DNA of 9,023 nt from Candidatus Omnitrophota bacterium (GTDB lineage: Bacteria; Omnitrophota; Koll11; Gorgyraeales; Gorgyraeaceae): assembly GCA_018818505.1 (NCBI GenBank), contig JAHIRR010000093.1, positions 1-9,023 of the forward strand. The letters are read 5' to 3'. The position numbers and the translations under genes are program-made. Position 1 is the stretch's first letter, and the number at the start of each line of letters is the position of its first letter. The notes beneath the pieces were generated by a model, which ran no database searches, was not told the DNA's origin, and worked only from the letters and a program-made list of their open reading frames with translations. Positions 6,398 to 9,023 of this stretch are shown piece after piece.

Positions 6398-6405
6398 AAA
6401 GGGCG
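6398..6405 (+). repeat. Right 8-bp target-site duplication
   Basis: AAAGGGCG directly follows the right inverted end at 6397 and is identical to 6234-6241. The glgC promoter region starts just beyond it. Confidence 0.75.
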
Positions 6406-6416
6406 ATTGACTTTAT

Positions 6417-6445
6417 TTGCATTTTTAGAGTATTTGTTATATAAT
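6417..6445 (+). promoter_or_regulatory. Putative sigma70-type promoter of glgC
   Basis: A perfect TATAAT lies at 6440-6445, with a weak TTGCAT at 6417-6422 seventeen nt upstream, in strongly AT-rich DNA between the MITE and the gene. Transcription would begin near 6452, giving a leader of about 18 nt with just the ribosome-binding site. A better -35 word, TTGACT (6407-6412), is 27 nt from TATAAT, too far to serve it. Confidence 0.45.
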
Positions 6446-6458
6446 ATTGCTTCTATAT

Positions 6459-6464
6459 AGGAGG
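6459..6464 (+). promoter_or_regulatory. Shine-Dalgarno deciding the glgC TTG start
   Basis: AGGAGG, a full consensus site, sits 5 nt before TTG 6470. There is no ATG before the conserved nucleotide-binding loop that begins ten residues later, so TTG is the start. Confidence 0.8.
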
Positions 6465-6469
6465 TTGAT

Positions 6470-7678
6470 TTGGACAAGGCCCTTACGTTTATAATGGCCG
6501 GTGGAAAGGGCGAGAGACTTTCTCCTCTTACGAATGAGAGGACCAAGCCAGCAGTGCCTTTCGGAGGCGTATACAGGATCATAGATTTTACGCTTTCTAA
6601 CTGCGTAAATTCTGGATTACGGAAGATCCATGTGCTTACGCAGTATAAATCCTATTCGCTTACAAGGCACATCTCTGGAGGATGGAATGTCTTGAATGGC
6701 GAGCTGGGCGAGTACATAGATATCATACCTGCTCAACAGCGCCTTGACGAACAGTGGTATCAAGGCACAGCTGACTCTCTTTATCAAAATATATATGCGA
6801 TCGAAGATGAAAAGCCGGATTACGTAATAGTCCTCGCAGGTGATCATATTTATAAAATGGACTACAGGGAGATGATAACTTTTCACAAGGAAAAGGGGTC
6901 TGATGCTACAATTGGCATTGTAAAACATCCTGGCGACAAGGCATCTTCATTGGGTATTTGCGAAGTAGATAAGAACTGGAGATTAAAAAATATATTAGAA
7001 AAGCCAGGAGGCGATAGATTAAAAGAATCCAAAGAGGTTTTTGTATCAATGGGCATATATATATTCAATAGAGTTGCATTGGAAGATGCCCTTTCAGAGG
7101 ATGCAAAAAACAAAGATTCGTCGCATGATTTTGCCAGAGACGTGATACCCTTGATGCTTAAAAAATACAAGATCTTTACGTTTAATTTTTTAGACAAGGA
7201 GAGAAATGAGGTCAGGTATTGGCGTGATGTAGGAGATATAGACGGATATTACGAGGCCAATATGGAGCTGGTAAAGATATTGCCGAGGTTTAATCTGTAT
7301 GATAAAGACTGGCCGTTCAGGACTTACCAGAGGCAGTTCGGGCCGTCAAAGACTGTATTCGCGCAGGAAGATACAAAGAGGGTCGGCATGGCCCTGAATT
7401 CTCTTGTTTCAAACGGCTGTATAATAAGCGGAGGCAAGGTAAATTCCAGCATTCTCTCGCCGGACGTAAGGATAAACAGTTTTTCAGAGGTAGTGGATTC
7501 TATACTTATGGAGGGGGTTGATATAGGAAGATACTCTAAGATCAGGCGCGCGATCATTGACAAGTATGTTAAGATCCCGCAGAGGATGGAGATAGGTTTT
7601 GATTTAAAGAAGGATAAAAAGAGATTTACGGTTACTGATTCTGGCATAGTCGTTATACCCAAGGGTACGGTGTTGTAG
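6470..7678 (+). CDS. glgC: Glucose-1-phosphate adenylyltransferase (ADP-glucose pyrophosphorylase)
   Basis: GlgC makes ADP-glucose and pyrophosphate from glucose 1-phosphate and ATP, the committed step of bacterial glycogen synthesis, in the cytoplasm. The 402 residues match the family. Seen in order: nucleotide-binding loop GGKGERLSPLTNERTKPAVP (11-30), RIIDFTLSNCVNSGLRKI (36-53), DEQWYQGTADSLYQN (93-107), AGDHIYKMDY (123-132) with the catalytic Asp 125, LEKPGG (176-181) with the sugar-phosphate Lys, DVGDIDGYYEAN (253-264), then a C-terminal left-handed beta-helix from about 295 ending RFTVTDSGIVVIPKG. At the place of the E. coli Lys39 activator-site residue (FGGKFRI) this protein has Val 34 (FGGVYRI), so fructose-bisphosphate control is probably different. 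It is the first gene after the MITE gap, with its own likely promoter; the acetyltransferase gene starts 1 nt after its stop. Confidence 0.97.
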   Translation: MDKALTFIMAGGKGERLSPLTNERTKPAVPFGGVYRIIDFTLSNCVNSGLRKIHVLTQYKSYSLTRHISGGWNVLNGELGEYIDIIPAQQRLDEQWYQGTADSLYQNIYAIEDEKPDYVIVLAGDHIYKMDYREMITFHKEKGSDATIGIVKHPGDKASSLGICEVDKNWRLKNILEKPGGDRLKESKEVFVSMGIYIFNRVALEDALSEDAKNKDSSHDFARDVIPLMLKKYKIFTFNFLDKERNEVRYWRDVGDIDGYYEANMELVKILPRFNLYDKDWPFRTYQRQFGPSKTVFAQEDTKRVGMALNSLVSNGCIISGGKVNSSILSPDVRINSFSEVVDSILMEGVDIGRYSKIRRAIIDKYVKIPQRMEIGFDLKKDKKRFTVTDSGIVVIPKGTVL

Positions 7679-7679
7679 T

Positions 7680-8129
7680 ATGATACGAAAAGCTGTTATA
7701 AACGAAGTAAAAGAGATCCAGGAGCTCATAAATTTTTATGCAAAAAAGGACAAGATGCTTCCTCGCTCTGTAAACGAGCTCTATGAGAATCTCAGGGATT
7801 TTTTTGTATACGAGAAGGACGGGAAGATAGCGGGATGCGTTGCGCTTCATATCAGCTGGGAAGATCTTGCAGAAATAAAATCCCTTGCTGTTATGGAGTC
7901 AAAGCAGAAACAAAAGATAGGAACAGCCCTGGTTGATGCAGGGCTCGAAGACGCCAGGAAATTAAAGGTAAGGCGTGTATTCGCGCTTACCTATGTGCCT
8001 GAGTTTTTTAAGAAGCTTGGATTTAAGAAAGTAGAGCATTCAGAATTGCCGCACAAGATCTGGTCAGAGTGCATCAGGTGCGTGAAATTCCCGGATTGTG
8101 AGGAAATAGCATTGGTAAAAGATATCTAA
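7680..8129 (+). CDS. GNAT-family N-acetyltransferase, short ArgA-like
   Basis: A 149-residue acetyl-CoA-dependent N-acetyltransferase of the GNAT superfamily. It begins MIRKAVINEVKEIQELI, the usual beta1-alpha1 opening; the acetyl-CoA motif A follows in EIKSLAVMESKQKQKIGTAL (65-84), where QKQKIG is the pyrophosphate-binding loop form; FFKKLGFKKVE (109-119) is the typical late strand-helix. The C-terminus KIWSECIRCVKFPDCEEIAL (126-145), with cysteines 131, 134 and 140, is a form I associate with short stand-alone N-acetylglutamate synthases (arginine biosynthesis) lacking the kinase-like domain of E. coli ArgA. That activity is inferred from family resemblance and the neighbouring amino-acid gene leuC. 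ATG 7680 lies 1 nt after the glgC stop with no clear Shine-Dalgarno, so coupling to glgC is likely. Confidence 0.85.
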   Translation: MIRKAVINEVKEIQELINFYAKKDKMLPRSVNELYENLRDFFVYEKDGKIAGCVALHISWEDLAEIKSLAVMESKQKQKIGTALVDAGLEDARKLKVRRVFALTYVPEFFKKLGFKKVEHSELPHKIWSECIRCVKFPDCEEIALVKDI

Positions 8130-8130
8130 A

Positions 8131-8198
8131 ACGCGAATAAACGCGAATCTAACGCTGATATTCGCGAATATTCGCGTTGGATTTGCGAGAATTCGCGT
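8131..8198 (+). repeat. Symmetric CGCGAAT/ATTCGCG array with helical-turn spacing
   Basis: Four forward words (CGCGAAT at 8132, 8142 and 8163, degenerate CGCTGAT at 8153) and four reverse words (ATTCGCG at 8160, 8170 and 8191, degenerate ATTTGCG at 8181) fill the gap before leuC. Spacing is 10, 11, 10 nt in both orientations, and the two series cross at the palindrome ATTCGCGAAT (8160-8169). The outer arms can also pair as a long imperfect hairpin. The array begins within two bases of the acetyltransferase stop and ends nine bases before the leuC ATG. Confidence 0.85.
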
Positions 8199-8207
8199 TA
8201 AAATAAT

Positions 8208-9023
8208 ATGGCTTATACAATAACCGAGAAAATATTATTAAAGCATATTGACAAAAAATCCATCGCGCCAGGGGATTTTATCTACGCGAAGATCGATATG
8301 GCGCTAGGGAATGATATTACCGCGCCCATCGCTATAAAGGAATTTGAGTCTACAGGCGCCAGGAAAGTTTTTGACAGGAAAAGAATAGCGCTTGTGCCGG
8401 ATCACTTTACGCCTGCCAAGGATAAAAAGAGCGCAGACCAGGCAAAGATACTTAAGGAATTTGCCAGAAAGCATAACATAGAGAATTATTTTGAAATAGG
8501 CCGCATGGGCGTGGAGCACGCGCTTTTACCAGAGCAAGGACTTGTTGGGCCAGGCCAGCTCATTATAGGTGCTGATTCTCACACCTGTACATATGGCGCG
8601 CTTGGCGCATTTTCAACAGGTGTCGGGTCTACAGATCTTGCAGCTGGTTTTATAACAGGACGAGTGTGGCTTAAGGTGCCTGAGAGCATGAAATTTATTT
8701 ATTACGGCAGGCCCGGGAAGTGGACAGGCGGTAAGGATTTTATTTTACATATGATCGGAGACATTGGCGTAGACGGCGCATTATACAAGGCCATGGAATT
8801 TACAGGCGAGGCTATACGCAGACTGCCGATGGACGACAGATTCGCGATGTGCAACATGGCTATTGAGGCAGGCGGTAAGTCAGGGATTATTGAGCCGGAC
8901 GAAATTACGTCTAAATATTGCAGAGCTGCAGGGACAAGGGACAAGAGACAAGGGACAAGAAGCGATAAAGATGCCAGGTATTGTGAGGTTCGCGAATATG
9001 ATGTCAGTAAGATCGAGCCGCAG
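8208..9023 (+). CDS. leuC: 3-isopropylmalate dehydratase large subunit, 3' end outside window
   Basis: An open frame from ATG 8208 runs to the window edge without a stop (272 codons). It is the large subunit of isopropylmalate isomerase (aconitase superfamily), which with LeuD converts 2- to 3-isopropylmalate in leucine synthesis. Landmarks: LGNDITAPIAIKEF (about 36-49), LVPDHFTPAKD, NYFEIGRMGVEHALLPEQGL (94-113), the active-site GADSHTCTYGALGAFSTGVG (121-140) with the conserved DSHT, GDIGVDGALYKAMEFTGEAI (about 185-204), CNMAIEAGGKSGIIEPDE, and YDVSKIEPQ at the edge. The three cysteines that usually hold the 4Fe-4S cluster lie further downstream, out of view. Residues 242-251, GTRDKRQGTR, translate a 7-bp tandem repeat where relatives have a variable linker. 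No Shine-Dalgarno is seen before the ATG; the upstream DNA is the word array and an AT-rich spacer. HacA-like homoaconitase of the same subfamily is the alternative. Confidence 0.95.
   Translation, partial: MAYTITEKILLKHIDKKSIAPGDFIYAKIDMALGNDITAPIAIKEFESTGARKVFDRKRIALVPDHFTPAKDKKSADQAKILKEFARKHNIENYFEIGRMGVEHALLPEQGLVGPGQLIIGADSHTCTYGALGAFSTGVGSTDLAAGFITGRVWLKVPESMKFIYYGRPGKWTGGKDFILHMIGDIGVDGALYKAMEFTGEAIRRLPMDDRFAMCNMAIEAGGKSGIIEPDEITSKYCRAAGTRDKRQGTRSDKDARYCEVREYDVSKIEPQ
8931..8958 (+). repeat. Four-copy GGGACAA tandem repeat inside leuC
   Basis: Four consecutive 7-mers: GGGACAA, GGGACAA, GAGACAA, GGGACAA. The array is 28 nt, not a multiple of three, yet the leuC frame stays open and returns to conserved family sequence (SDKDARY...) right after it. 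It encodes GTRDKRQGTR in a linker between conserved blocks. Confidence 0.85.

Noticed and set aside
6235..6469. Riboswitch or small-RNA gene in the gap before glgC
   Set aside because: The folded part is explained by the inverted ends, target duplications and nested repeat of a MITE-like element upstream of the likely promoter, and the predicted leader is only about 18 nt.
7324..7662. Open frames on the - strand opposite glgC (also 6617-6928 and 6883-7197)
   Set aside because: They mirror conserved GlgC coding sequence and show no recognisable protein features.
8131..8198. CRISPR-like array
   Set aside because: The repeated word is only 7-8 nt with 2-4 nt between copies and occurs in both orientations; CRISPR repeats are longer, same-strand, and separated by unique spacers of about 30 nt. 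No cas genes nearby.
8304..8944. Open frames on the - strand opposite the leuC region (8304-8519 and 8702-8944)
   Set aside because: The + strand carries an uninterrupted LeuC reading frame with conserved motifs; it only lacks a stop because the window ends.

Overview
The window is a compact stretch of a bacterial chromosome with every gene on the + strand. Gene order is: triosephosphate isomerase (tpiA, 5' end outside the window), secG, a five-gene ABC importer of the dipeptide/oligopeptide/nickel type (binding protein, two permeases, two ATPases), ADP-glucose pyrophosphorylase (glgC), a short ArgA-like N-acetyltransferase, and leuC (3' end outside the window). No tRNA, rRNA, CRISPR array, phage gene or transposase gene was seen. 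The proteins look like those of an anaerobic, diderm, deep-branching bacterium. Protein flavour and the abundance of small palindromes make Candidatus Omnitrophota or a relative my best guess. That is an inference from memory, not a search result.

Layout: 1-980 is the tpiA-secG end of a central-metabolism/secretion operon. 955-6234 is the importer: a periplasmic family 5 binding protein, DppB-like and DppC-like permeases overlapping by 8 nt, a DppD-like ATPase with the C-terminal cysteine-rich domain, and a shorter DppF/OppF-like ATPase. Together they should bind a peptide-like or other small solute outside the inner membrane and import it with ATP. 6235-6469 is the largest gap. It holds a 156-bp MITE-like element with an exact 8-bp target duplication, then a probable promoter. 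6470-8129 is glgC followed after 1 nt by the acetyltransferase. 8208-9023 is leuC, an open frame running off the window edge.

The unusual layer is repeat DNA. Every gap between genes longer than 1 nt contains a palindrome or short-word array, and nearly all belong to visibly different families: a CGCGGAAC word array (558-598), a mirrored composite palindrome (978-1066), a nested terminator-like palindrome (2660-2710), a 19-bp palindrome (4462-4506), a C-rich/G-rich palindrome (5426-5476), the nested MITE (6242-6397) and a helically spaced CGCGAAT array (8131-8198). A 7-bp tandem repeat (8931-8958) lies inside leuC.

Several have become parts of genes. One supplies about 30 residues at the binding-protein N-terminus, if the ATG at 955 is used. 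One supplies the last 15 residues and stop codon of the DppD-like ATPase plus the Shine-Dalgarno of the next gene. One contains the stop codon of the DppC-like permease, and one supplies about ten residues inside LeuC. This suggests a genome in which small mobile palindromes repeatedly invade operon joints and are absorbed as gene edges and RNA hairpins.
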